A stretch of 32,561 nucleotides of DNA from Candidatus Tayloriibacteriota bacterium (GTDB taxonomy: Bacteria > Patescibacteriota > Minisyncoccia > Phycocordibacterales > PALSA-1337), in assembly GCA_903893855.1 (NCBI GenBank), contig CAITNV010000054.1, forward strand, positions 1 through 32,561. The letters run 5' to 3'. The notes beneath the pieces are model-generated. The model saw only the letters and a list, made by a program, of their open reading frames with translations, was not told where the DNA came from and made no database searches. This document shows, piece by piece, positions 1 to 7,494 of this stretch (position 1 is the stretch's first letter; every line of letters begins with the position of its first letter). Both the position numbers and the translations under genes were made by a program.

Positions 1-1
1 T

Positions 2-376
2 GAGGATAATTTAAAAGATGAGCTTTTGGCACAGTATGGTGGCTTAGATACTTTTGATGAAAAAACATCGAAAGATGTGCTAACTGATCTTGTAGTTGTT
101 TACAGAGACCCATCATACAGAAGCATATTATCATCCGCAAGAAATAAACTTGAGAAAGTTGGAGTAAATCCGGATGATTATTCAGAAGTATTTACTGATG
201 TGTTTCAAAATGAATCATATCAAATGCTCAAAAATGCTACAGGTGTTATCGTGGAGCTTGGTAGAAATGGGTGGTCGAAAAATGATATAATATCGATGTT
301 ACAAACAGAGCCAATCATAAAATGGCCCAAGGTTGCTAGCAGAATGATTGAGTCTAAAAAATTAAAAGCTAATTAA
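2..376 (+). CDS. Hypothetical protein, 5' end cut by window edge
   Basis: The reading frame is open from base 2, so the TTG start at 26 in the ORF track is probably not the true start and the gene begins outside the window. About 124 residues are visible. They are charged, mostly helical-looking and have no membrane segment or signal peptide. I recognise no family. The next plus-strand gene begins 9 bp downstream, suggesting an operon. Both converge on the phage-like module on the minus strand, so they could be the edge of the host chromosome or part of the same mobile element. Confidence 0.6.
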   Translation, partial: EDNLKDELLAQYGGLDTFDEKTSKDVLTDLVVVYRDPSYRSILSSARNKLEKVGVNPDDYSEVFTDVFQNESYQMLKNATGVIVELGRNGWSKNDIISMLQTEPIIKWPKVASRMIESKKLKAN

Positions 377-377
377 A

Positions 378-383
378 TATAAT
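378..383 (+). promoter_or_regulatory. -10 box (TATAAT) before the 192-aa gene
   Basis: A perfect TATAAT lies between the two plus-strand hypothetical genes. No convincing -35 was found. It would place the transcription start at about 390, next to the in-frame ATG at 392. Confidence 0.35.
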
Positions 384-385
384 TT

Positions 386-964
386 ATGACGATGATTGAA
401 AAAAATATGATACCAGAAAAAGATACTCCGTTTACGGAGGCTGTGGAAAAAGTTCGTAACGATATCGATAAGATACGTAAGTCTGTTTACGAGGAATATA
501 AGCGCGACATGGCTAGACCAATTCTTAGACGCACAAATGGCACGATTTACTACGATGAAAAAGATGCTGAATATAATCCAACTGATGATTTGGGTGATAG
601 TCGTACTGACGAAGAAGTAAAAACTGCTATTGGAAGAAAGTATAGCAGGGATGAAAATTATGATTTTCAGATAAGTAAATATCTGATTGGAGAATTCATA
701 GAACGCGGTCTTCGGAGCGATGCGGTTGACTACTTCTTGGGCAATCCTAAATTTCTAGATAATGTCTGTGACGTGATAAAAGAAAAATTAAAAATTGAGA
801 GGAACTATAAAGAAGAGATTATTGACGGCAAAAAGAAGGTCACATATCTACAGTATGGTGATGGTCCAGAAGATGAGTTATACAAAACCAGAGAAAATTA
901 TATAAAATCAACAAAGAAACATATGGAAGCCCTAAAGAAGTTAACTGATAAGGGTGACAAATAA
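386..964 (+). CDS. Hypothetical charged protein
   Basis: A 192-residue soluble protein rich in Lys, Glu and Asp, with no transmembrane segment and no motif I recognise. The ORF starts at 386 (ATG ACG ATG). A TATAAT box at 378-383 lies only 2 bp before that ATG but 8 bp before the in-frame ATG at 392, so 392 may be the real start of a near-leaderless message. It sits 9 bp after the preceding gene and ends 26 bp from the stop codon of the convergent terminase gene. The function is unknown. Its position next to phage genes makes an element-encoded protein possible. Confidence 0.65.
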   Translation: MTMIEKNMIPEKDTPFTEAVEKVRNDIDKIRKSVYEEYKRDMARPILRRTNGTIYYDEKDAEYNPTDDLGDSRTDEEVKTAIGRKYSRDENYDFQISKYLIGEFIERGLRSDAVDYFLGNPKFLDNVCDVIKEKLKIERNYKEEIIDGKKKVTYLQYGDGPEDELYKTRENYIKSTKKHMEALKKLTDKGDK

Positions 965-990
965 GTCCTATCCAAATTTACACTTTTCTG

Positions 991-2961
991 TTATATCCCA
1001 ATCTCTGGATACAACATCTCATCCTCATCCTCCTCAATCGGATAGTTGTTGTTTCTTTTTTCGTACACGAACGTCATCGCAATTGCATCAGGAATTGAAA
1101 TATCAACACCGTCTTCTTTTAGTGTTTCCTTGTCGATAATCTGCATGTTATTGTCATGCTCTTTCCAAGTGATATAGAGGAGATCATCAAAGCGGGGGCG
1201 GTTGAACAGCTTGCCACCGCCTCGAAGCCATTTTGCTAACTTTGCGAAACTAGCTGCATATAAATCTTCATAATGTCCATCACTACTAAACATATACTTT
1301 CTCGTAACATCGAGTCCGTATCTCTGTCGATTTTCATATTTATCAAGTATGAATTTACCCTCAGCATATTTTCTCACAAGTTTGCACAATTCAACTCCAT
1401 TACCGCTATCATCTATGAATATATTCTGGTCTGAAAGTGGCACTTCATATTGCTGTGCTAGTTCAACTACTTTTCTCGCCACTACATCTGGATCAGTCAC
1501 CATCTCGTAATATATTATCTCAGCTCCATTTTCGGTTCGAAGTACGATGGTTGAATGAGTCCTACGTGTATCTGCCAGTATCACACCGAGTATACCTTCT
1601 CCACGATACGGAATCTTTTCATGATAGCTGTCATTGAGTAACTTTTCATCAAAGAGAGAAAAATATCCCTTGTTAATTCTCGAATCTTGCTCAATGACGC
1701 TGAGTACTAATATGCCCAAAGCATCACAGAGGTCATCGTGTGTTTCGCTTCCAAATCCAAGAAGCTGTGTAATCAATTTCTCAGCACCCTTACGTGGGAA
1801 TACCACCGTGCCAGATTGTATGTGATTTGATACGAGTGACAGTCTCGCTCGTTTGTCACTTCCACCTGTCTTCCATTCCTTGGCAGGATATCCATCAGAG
1901 CGTAGTTGATCAACGATTGCTTTCTGGTATGCAACCGATTCAATCCACATGGATACAGGGACTCCGTTACCCAGAGTAGTAGAAAGTGATTTCACTCTTG
2001 ATATTGTTTCTGTAAAATCTAGTTGCTCGTTTATCGGATTCGCTAGTACATATATCTTCAGACTCTTTTTTCTACCGTAGATGTTTCCCGAGACTATCGC
2101 CGTCGAATCATTGTCGCTCTTCTGTCCAATAGCGGGATCTACCCCCATACCTGCATACCGAAGATTGTCATTTGTTGGTAACTCATCGTAATATTGTATC
2201 CATTCTTGACGTATCAGTTGAGTGTCATCCGAGACAATATTGAGCATATATTCTCGTTCCCATGCTTGGAGGCTGGGTACTGACTTTCTCAAGGTATCTA
2301 TATCAGTTTGCAGTGGAAACTTCTCAGGCCACATGGCAGTACCGTCAATATTGAGAAATGAGTATTTTTTAGTGATTCCATCCATTCGTCCCTCAATAAT
2401 GGCGTTTTTTAACTTCGTTATGAGAGAATCATGATGAAGTGCGGTACCGATGACTACAAGCCTCGTATCCTTGTCTCCAAGGGGCATTACATCACCTGTG
2501 AGCCATTTGAACATCTTGTCACGGCTTTCCTGAGTCTTAACGATATCCAAGTCCTCAAGGTCGTCACAGATGATCAGGTCTGGACGGTGTGCCCCGTGTT
2601 TGATACCACGAATTGAGCTTTCAATAGACGCTACGGTTATCCTCGCTCCATATTTAGGAAGCACAATACTTGTCGCTCTCCATCCATCATCTGGTTCCTC
2701 GAATGGTCCAAGATCGGATCTAAGAAGTCCGTTGGATTCCAATTCTATTTTTATGTTTGCTAAGTATTGTCGTGCTTGAGATTCAGTCTTTGCAATCATA
2801 AGCACAAACTTTTTCTGTTGTACTCCAAGTATCGACCAGATGGCATACGAAGTACCCATGATCGTGGTTTTTCCTGATCCTCTGAAGGCCTCTATCACCA
2901 CTGTCTTATCTTTCTCGTCTTCTGTGACTTCAAAGAGCTCTTTGTATCGACCAGATGGCAT
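991..2961 (-). CDS. Phage terminase large subunit, C-terminal fragment of a broken gene
   Basis: The large terminase is the ATP-driven motor and nuclease that packages phage DNA. In reading order there is a P-loop FRGSGKTT, a Walker B-like LIICDDLEDLD, a coupling-motif-like IGTALHHD, then an RNase H-like nuclease with acidic residues in GVDPAIG, WIESVAYQ and HDDLCDAL. A further roughly 200 residues look like a second nuclease-type domain (LADTR, FIDDSGNG, IPDAIAM). The listed start (MPSGRY) is an artefact: a 115-bp tandem duplication at 2829-3058 shifts the frame. Removing one copy joins this ORF to 2930..3220 and gives a continuous 704-codon protein. The small terminase gene is immediately upstream. 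Whether a functional product is made depends on whether the duplication is real. Confidence 0.85.
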   Translation of the reverse strand: MPSGRYKELFEVTEDEKDKTVVIEAFRGSGKTTIMGTSYAIWSILGVQQKKFVLMIAKTESQARQYLANIKIELESNGLLRSDLGPFEEPDDGWRATSIVLPKYGARITVASIESSIRGIKHGAHRPDLIICDDLEDLDIVKTQESRDKMFKWLTGDVMPLGDKDTRLVVIGTALHHDSLITKLKNAIIEGRMDGITKKYSFLNIDGTAMWPEKFPLQTDIDTLRKSVPSLQAWEREYMLNIVSDDTQLIRQEWIQYYDELPTNDNLRYAGMGVDPAIGQKSDNDSTAIVSGNIYGRKKSLKIYVLANPINEQLDFTETISRVKSLSTTLGNGVPVSMWIESVAYQKAIVDQLRSDGYPAKEWKTGGSDKRARLSLVSNHIQSGTVVFPRKGAEKLITQLLGFGSETHDDLCDALGILVLSVIEQDSRINKGYFSLFDEKLLNDSYHEKIPYRGEGILGVILADTRRTHSTIVLRTENGAEIIYYEMVTDPDVVARKVVELAQQYEVPLSDQNIFIDDSGNGVELCKLVRKYAEGKFILDKYENRQRYGLDVTRKYMFSSDGHYEDLYAASFAKLAKWLRGGGKLFNRPRFDDLLYITWKEHDNNMQIIDKETLKEDGVDISIPDAIAMTFVYEKRNNNYPIEEDEDEMLYPEIGI

Positions 2962-3058
2962 ACGAAGTACCCATGATCGTGGTTTTTCCTGATCCTCTGA
3001 AGGCCTCTATCACCACTGTCTTATCTTTCTCGTCTTCTGTGACTTCAAAGAGCTCTTT
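2829..3058. repeat. Perfect 115-bp tandem duplication inside the terminase gene
   Basis: Bases 2829-2943 and 2944-3058 are identical and abut directly (both begin gtatcgaccagatggc and end agagctcttt). The unit is 115 bp, not a multiple of three, so it breaks the large terminase frame right after the P-loop. The lack of any difference between copies means the event is very recent or is an assembly artefact, such as two contigs joined without trimming their shared overlap. Confidence 0.97.
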
Positions 3059-3220
3059 TTGAAATCGTGCAGTCTTGTATTTCACATAGTGGGCAAAGTA
3101 CACATGGAAAAACCAATGGTGACATGCCTTAGTAAGCTCACGTCGAACACGCTGATCTTTAACGATCAACGCAAGCTTTTCTTGTTCGATTTCTACATCA
3201 TGATTGTGGAGATTGTTCAT
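2930..3220 (-). CDS. Phage terminase large subunit, N-terminal fragment
   Basis: This is the true start of the large terminase. The first 60 residues contain a stretch around HHWFFHVYFAHY that resembles the N-terminal region of large terminases, followed by the P-loop FRGSGKTT at residues 74-81. After AIWSI the frame shifts into the second copy of a 115-bp duplication and ends four residues later at a stop. The start overlaps the small terminase stop by 23 bp, a normal arrangement for such pairs and support for this start. As it stands the product has 96 residues and lacks the Walker B and nuclease parts. Confidence 0.8.
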   Translation of the reverse strand: MNNLHNHDVEIEQEKLALIVKDQRVRRELTKACHHWFFHVYFAHYVKYKTARFQKELFEVTEDEKDKTVVIEAFRGSGKTTIMGTSYAIWSIQRAL

Positions 3221-3626
3221 CGGCTTTTTCTGTTACCACATCCTTTATCCCCAAAGCTTCACGTATGAGAGCTTCTTGCTCTGGGGTGAGAGGGTCTTCT
3301 TTTTCAATCGTCGCTTTCACCACGAGCTTGTTTCCATACTCTGGATGGTGTTGTCTGAGCCAAAGCTGTATCGCATGAAAGTTTTTGTCTTTAATCAAAG
3401 CAATGAGTTGTGATTCGCTCAAATCGTTAATCATTTCCTTGCCGTCTTTCATTGCATCATCAGAATCTTTTTTGAATTGATCGTCCTCGTTTCTCCATCG
3501 GTAATATGTGGGACGAGATATGTTGGTACGCTCACAGGCAAGTTGTATAATCGGAATCTTTTTCAGGTGCTCAAGGAGGATTTTCTTTTCAGCATCTTGT
3601 CTCTTTTGTATGGTTTCCTTTTTCAT
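3198..3626 (-). CDS. Phage terminase small subunit-like DNA-binding protein
   Basis: A 142-residue protein with a helix-turn-helix near residues 25-50 (ACERTNISRPTYYRWR), followed by a helical segment and an acidic, proline-containing tail. Small terminase subunits recognise the phage packaging site and hand DNA to the large subunit. The family call rests on the helix-turn-helix and on the position directly before the large subunit gene, overlapping its start by 23 bp. Its own ATG overlaps the stop of the upstream methyltransferase by 4 bp (ATGA), so translation is likely coupled. A generic phage regulator is the alternative. Confidence 0.72.
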   Translation of the reverse strand: MKKETIQKRQDAEKKILLEHLKKIPIIQLACERTNISRPTYYRWRNEDDQFKKDSDDAMKDGKEMINDLSESQLIALIKDKNFHAIQLWLRQHHPEYGNKLVVKATIEKEDPLTPEQEALIREALGIKDVVTEKADEQSPQS

Positions 3627-4381
3627 ATTTCGATGGCTTTAATACCTGTTAATTTTTCAAAGCGATCTATTGCAGTCTTTACATATTCAGGATCAAGTTC
3701 AATACCGATACATAGTCTTTTCGTTTGTTCACATGCCAAGAGACAGGTGCCTGAGCCGAGGAAGCCGTCATACACCACATCGCCGATTCGAGTACTGTTG
3801 AGTATTAGATGGCGGATGAGTGGTACAGGTTTTGTCGTCGGGTGAAACGGACTTTTATTTGGCTTCGGGTGCACGATGACGCTTTTGTCTTTAGATTTTA
3901 GAAATTCATGCGTTCCGAACCATCCATATGCGATGAGTTCATGCATCGGGGCATAGTCCATTCTGCCAATGACAGCATGGGTTTTTACCCAAAATATGAG
4001 CTGAGCGAATTTGCATCCTGTTTGTAGCATTCCTTCACGTAAAGCGAATATCATCTTGTCTGAGTTGAAGATATAGAGCGCATTTTTCTTTTCTAAATGC
4101 GGAGTGATTGCATCGATCCATTCTTTCGTAAAAGTGATGTATTCTTCATCAGATTGGATGTGATCATTTTGAATGATTTTATCTTTCTTCAGTTTCTGAA
4201 AATTTCTTTTAGATTCAGTAACTGCTATGCCGTATGGCGGATCAATTATTACCGCTTTGATCTTCTGCTTGCCAATGACCTTGGCGACAAACTCTTTGTC
4301 TCTGCTGTCACCACACCCAAGAATGTGATCGCCGAGTTTCCAAATCGTCCCTGTCTTAATTGAGTTTTGTGACTTTTTCAT
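3623..4381 (-). CDS. DNA adenine/cytosine-N4 methyltransferase (beta-class order)
   Basis: A 252-residue DNA methyltransferase of the N6/N4 family. The catalytic motif IV DPPYG is near residue 49, and the S-adenosylmethionine-binding motif I (GFLGSGTCLLACE) is near residue 205. This motif order is typical of beta-class enzymes. It would methylate an amino group of adenine or cytosine in DNA, probably to protect element DNA from restriction. No restriction endonuclease is adjacent, so it is an orphan modification enzyme. It overlaps the ParB-methyltransferase gene by 26 bp and the small terminase gene by 4 bp, placing it in one operon with packaging genes. Target specificity cannot be read from the sequence. 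Confidence 0.88.
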   Translation of the reverse strand: MKKSQNSIKTGTIWKLGDHILGCGDSRDKEFVAKVIGKQKIKAVIIDPPYGIAVTESKRNFQKLKKDKIIQNDHIQSDEEYITFTKEWIDAITPHLEKKNALYIFNSDKMIFALREGMLQTGCKFAQLIFWVKTHAVIGRMDYAPMHELIAYGWFGTHEFLKSKDKSVIVHPKPNKSPFHPTTKPVPLIRHLILNSTRIGDVVYDGFLGSGTCLLACEQTKRLCIGIELDPEYVKTAIDRFEKLTGIKAIEI

Positions 4382-5642
4382 TTGGATTGAGTTGCTTAAA
4401 GCGGTTAATAATTAACTGGCAAAAAATTGGTTCCATCTCACAGAGATATGCGGTACGTTTCAATTGCTCGCATGCAGACATAATGCTTCCTGACCCCGCT
4501 GTTAAATCGAGGACAATGTCTCCAGGTTTAGTGCATCTTCGTAATGCTTTTTCGTGGAGAGTTGGCGGTTTCTGTGTTGGATGTTGGTATTCCTGTGACG
4601 GTAATCTTTTCACTAGCCATATATTGAGCATGTCGAGAATGTCATCGCTCAATCGATTGCCAGTCGTTGCTTCTTTGTTCAATATCTCATTCAAGTTCTT
4701 TACCTTGTCGGAGAGGAATGGTGATCCAACTGTTCCGTATACGCAATACTCGGTCACTTTGTTGAATGCGACGTTCGGAGTCGGTGAGGCGTTATCTTTT
4801 ATCCAAATACAGAGTCGTTTCGAATAAATCCCTAGCTCTTTGTATATTTCCTGTAGCAGGTATACATATCGCTCATCACACCAGAACATGATGTGTGCAT
4901 CTTTCTTTGATACAGAGAGAGCATTCTGTATGAGGGTTTTGAGAAAATTTCTGTATTCAGTTTCAGGCTTGTTGTCGTTGGTTGTACCACCATATTTTGC
5001 TTTATTGCCAACACCTTTGTCATAACTTAGATTAATATTAAACGGAGGATCATCGTTCACCATATCTGCCTGTTTGCCATCCATCAGTTTCTTTACTGTA
5101 CTTGGATCAAGAGAATTTCCACACAGTAATCGGTGTCGTCCTAGTGCAAAGTAGTCACCAGTTTTAATATCCGTATTCTTCGCTTTTTCAATTTCCTTTT
5201 CTTCGTCAAAATTGTCATCATTTATCTCAAGTGAATCATCAAATATGTTGGTGAGGTCGTTTGAATCGAAGCCTGATATGAGGAGGGTGTCAATATCAAA
5301 ATCACTCGCCAATATCTCGAAGTCCCATGATCCACCACTACGATTTGATGTGAGTAAATACTGCTTGAACTCACTCGGTGTAAGCTTTCTGTTTGGACTT
5401 CTCACCTCTATTAATTCTTCTCCACGACCAAGGAGTTGAAGTGCTTTGATTCGCTGATGTCCTGCACAGATCTTTCCATCAAGATTTATTGCAGGAAGTT
5501 CTGCGAGATTGAACTTAGTTAAACTTACTTTTAAATCTTCCATTTGCTTGTCAGTGATCTTACGAGGATTTTTCTCGTATGGAAGCAGATCGTTGACTCG
5601 GCGTTTTTCGGTACGCCATACCAATGGTGCTTGTTTTGCCAT
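4356..5642 (-). CDS. ParB-domain / DNA methyltransferase fusion
   Basis: A 428-residue two-domain protein. The first 100 residues form a ParB/sulfiredoxin-like domain (YEKNPRKIT, then GHQRIKALQLLG near residue 60). A linker follows, then an N6/N4 methyltransferase with motif IV NDDPPFN near residue 195 and motif I LDLTAGSGS near residue 383. Such fusions are common in phages and integrated elements and act as DNA modification enzymes. The ParB domain is thought to bind DNA or nucleotide. DPPF instead of DPPY is an accepted variant. It is the second gene of the minus-strand module, separated from the 297-residue protein by 141 bp that carry several inverted repeats. Confidence 0.88.
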   Translation of the reverse strand: MAKQAPLVWRTEKRRVNDLLPYEKNPRKITDKQMEDLKVSLTKFNLAELPAINLDGKICAGHQRIKALQLLGRGEELIEVRSPNRKLTPSEFKQYLLTSNRSGGSWDFEILASDFDIDTLLISGFDSNDLTNIFDDSLEINDDNFDEEKEIEKAKNTDIKTGDYFALGRHRLLCGNSLDPSTVKKLMDGKQADMVNDDPPFNINLSYDKGVGNKAKYGGTTNDNKPETEYRNFLKTLIQNALSVSKKDAHIMFWCDERYVYLLQEIYKELGIYSKRLCIWIKDNASPTPNVAFNKVTEYCVYGTVGSPFLSDKVKNLNEILNKEATTGNRLSDDILDMLNIWLVKRLPSQEYQHPTQKPPTLHEKALRRCTKPGDIVLDLTAGSGSIMSACEQLKRTAYLCEMEPIFCQLIINRFKQLNPNEKVTKLN

Positions 5643-5697
5643 TGTTTTTTATGTTATTTAGTAATGGGAATTACTTTGGAGATTTTGTATACGAAAA

Positions 5698-5777
5698 TAC
5701 CCTCAGGATTCCTGAAGGTATTACAGCACGCTGTTTCAATTACTATGTGACAGATTCTCGGCTGAAAAAGTGTCACA
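5698..5777. promoter_or_regulatory. Cluster of three inverted repeats before the ParB-methyltransferase gene
   Basis: Three dyads lie in the 141-bp gap. Bases 5698-5720 form a near-perfect palindrome (taccctcagga / ttcctgaaggta, one mismatch). ACAGC-AC-GCTGT is at 5723-5734. TGTGACA at 5746-5752 pairs with TGTCACA at 5771-5777. None is followed by a clear U-tract, so operators or an RNA switch controlling the methyltransferase/terminase genes are more likely than a terminator. Confidence 0.4.
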
Positions 5778-5783
5778 CCATTG

Positions 5784-6677
5784 TTACATCTTTGATCGGT
5801 ATTTGTGTTGACGAAGCAGATTTGCTTTCTTCTTTTTATCCTTATTCTTCAACGCTCCATGGATTTCGACAGCAACATCGCCATACGTCTTTTTTAATCT
5901 CACCTTAAATGGCTTAACTTTTACATTCGCAACGTCGCGCATTTTTCTCCGATATTCCATTGTTTTACGCTTGACAACATTTGGATCGGTATCATGTTTG
6001 GTCGCTTGTCGCTCCATCTCATTCAAGTTCGGAAACATGAATTCGTGCGTGAGATTGCTTTTTACTTTCTCAACAGTAACTTCTTCCATGAGATTCTTCT
6101 TCAACCCATCTGCGAGATTAACTTTTTTGAAATCAGGCCAATTAGTGTGCTTCATCTTCTGTATCTCTAATTTCCACGCAAGGCGAAGCTCGTCGATTGA
6201 GGTCTCTGGACTTAGCGTGATCCTCACTAATTTTTGATCTGTTTTTTTGGATTTCTTTGCCGGTACAGTATCAACATGGAAAGTATATATTGGCGGGCAG
6301 AGGATGCCTGTGGTGATGAGGGTGACGAGCGTGTCTTTCCATTCAGGCCCGAAGTCTAATTTGTCCATCCACGTATCAAACATTTCTTCTATCTTCATGA
6401 TATGACCGATGCTCATCTGCGACTTAATCTTTCTGCCAATCCCTAATATTATTTCATGGCTTTTGGGGTAGTATGCAAACGCTTCGATTATTAATATGTC
6501 TGTATTGATAAATGGAAGCTCCTCTCGAACGCTCGCCAGATTACCTTCGTTAGCCAACTTTTCAAGATCAAGAAAGAAACCTTTGTTGTTCTTTGCTTTA
6601 CGCCAAAAGAGCCAGTAGTTGCGAGCTAGGGTCTTGAGTAGTGCCATGTGATCGGCTGTACTTAGTTTCTTTTCCAT
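5784..6677 (-). CDS. Hypothetical protein of the phage-like module
   Basis: A 297-residue soluble protein, rich in Lys and Met, with a very basic C-terminal 50 residues that could bind nucleic acid. No family is recognised. It is the first minus-strand gene of the module, followed by the DNA methyltransferase and terminase genes in the same direction. An early or packaging-linked phage protein is possible but only by context. The gap of 505 bp before it contains terminators that isolate the module from the neighbouring genes. Confidence 0.6.
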   Translation of the reverse strand: MEKKLSTADHMALLKTLARNYWLFWRKAKNNKGFFLDLEKLANEGNLASVREELPFINTDILIIEAFAYYPKSHEIILGIGRKIKSQMSIGHIMKIEEMFDTWMDKLDFGPEWKDTLVTLITTGILCPPIYTFHVDTVPAKKSKKTDQKLVRITLSPETSIDELRLAWKLEIQKMKHTNWPDFKKVNLADGLKKNLMEEVTVEKVKSNLTHEFMFPNLNEMERQATKHDTDPNVVKRKTMEYRRKMRDVANVKVKPFKVRLKKTYGDVAVEIHGALKNKDKKKKANLLRQHKYRSKM

Positions 6678-6955
6678 ATGCCCTAAATGGTAGTAGAAAA
6701 GAGGGGTGGCGTAAAGTAAATGAAACAGTCCTCGAACCGTGTCTTATTTTGTCTCATTTCCATATGATCTTACAGGGCTTCATATTTTTACGCTCATCCA
6801 TAAATTTTACATACTTTTGAGACACTCCGTTTTCTGTCTCGTTTGTAACATTTGCGAAAAACAGACCCAGACCGAGAGGCCTAATTGTGATATATTGAAA
6901 AGCGTCAAAGAACCCTTGTGGGGTCTCACTGTGCATTATCCGAGACCGAGCAAGG

Positions 6956-7006
6956 GCACAAATACAAAAAAAACGCAGAAGGATCTGCGTTTTTTTGTAT
7001 TTGTGC
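6956..7006. terminator. Long bidirectional intrinsic terminator
   Basis: A 23-24 base arm (GCACAAATAC, A-tract, ACGCAGA) pairs with its complement (TCTGCG, T-tract, GTATTTGTGC) around a 4-base loop, with one A bulged. The ACGCAGA/TCTGCGT core followed by 7-8 Ts reads as a terminator on both strands. Confidence 0.85.
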
Positions 7007-7036
7007 GCCTAAGAAAGCGCCCTGCGGCGCTTTCGT

Positions 7037-7129
7037 GTTGGAATCGAAAGATTTTTCAGTGTCGAGTGAGCTCGTACTCGAGCGAAATGAGACCGGAAAA
7101 ATACCTGGCTACGTAGTAGCCGATTCCAA
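7037..7129. ncRNA. Candidate branched structured RNA or DNA element
   Basis: GTTGGAATCG (7037-7046) pairs perfectly with CGATTCCAAC (7120-7129). Nested inside are ATTTTTC/GAAAAAT, TCGAGT/ACTCGA and GGCTAC/GTAGCC, giving a branched fold of 93 nt. A GC-rich hairpin (AAAGCGCC/GGCGCTTT, 7014-7033) adjoins it. It was compared with tRNA: the outer stem fits, but no T-arm or anticodon arm does. The transcribed strand is unknown. Confidence 0.4.
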
Positions 7130-7139
7130 CTTGATATAT

Positions 7140-7174
7140 AAAATAAAAAACCACCACAATCAAATGACTTGGTG
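7140..7174 (-). terminator. Terminator of the 84-aa gene
   Basis: On the minus strand CACCA pairs with TGGTG, followed by GTTTTTTATTTTA. It lies 9 bp after the stop codon of the 84-residue gene. Confidence 0.55.
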
Positions 7175-7182
7175 ATTAAAGT

Positions 7183-7437
7183 TTAGCTCTTTGCGAGATC
7201 ACGTTTATGGGCAATGTCTCTGCGCCGAATCAAATCGAACCAATACGCATTACGCTTTTTAGCCGACAAGCCATATGCGTATAATGCATCGAATTCGAGA
7301 GAAGAATGAAATTCATCCTGTCTGACCCACAGTCTTGCCCACCGATACCTGATGGCACCCAACAATGTGCGGCGCAGGTATCGATCGAGCCTACGGTAAA
7401 GACGGACTAACGACTTCACCAAAGTTAATATTTTCAT
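7183..7437 (-). CDS. Small arginine-rich hypothetical protein
   Basis: An 84-residue, strongly basic protein (many Arg, Tyr, Leu and Trp residues) without a signal peptide or clear membrane span. No family is recognised. The start is the ATG at 7437. No Shine-Dalgarno or well-spaced -10 box stands out. A terminator follows the stop. Its basic character would suit nucleic-acid or membrane-surface binding, which is only a guess. Being this short, it could also be a spurious ORF, but the downstream terminator argues for a gene. Confidence 0.5.
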   Translation of the reverse strand: MKILTLVKSLVRLYRRLDRYLRRTLLGAIRYRWARLWVRQDEFHSSLEFDALYAYGLSAKKRNAYWFDLIRRRDIAHKRDLAKS

Positions 7438-7494
7438 AGTGGTTTCAATCTAAAATAGATGATATCAGTTCAACCTTTAATTGCAACAGCGACT

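Larger units (their letters stand above)
6678..7182. other. Gene-free, hairpin-rich spacer
   Basis: I see no credible gene in these 505 bases. The left third (6678-6900) is AT-rich without recognisable signals. From 6913 to 7174 there is an almost unbroken series of inverted repeats: a two-part hairpin (6913-6956), a long bidirectional terminator (6956-7006), a GC-rich hairpin (7014-7033), a branched element closed by a 10-bp stem (7037-7129), and a minus-strand terminator (7140-7174). It separates the phage-like module from the chromosomal-looking genes to the right. Confidence 0.7.

Noticed and set aside
4832-5023. Short ORFs on both strands within the methyltransferase genes
   Set aside because: Frame shadows of the ParB-methyltransferase coding sequence, which carries clear catalytic motifs.
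6754-6936. 60-aa minus-strand ORF in the gene-free spacer
   Set aside because: No start signal, no recognisable domain, and the region is dominated by inverted repeats. A short unannotated gene cannot be fully excluded.
7037-7129. tRNA or tRNA-like gene
   Set aside because: The outer stem resembles an acceptor stem, but no T-arm with the right spacing and no anticodon arm can be formed.
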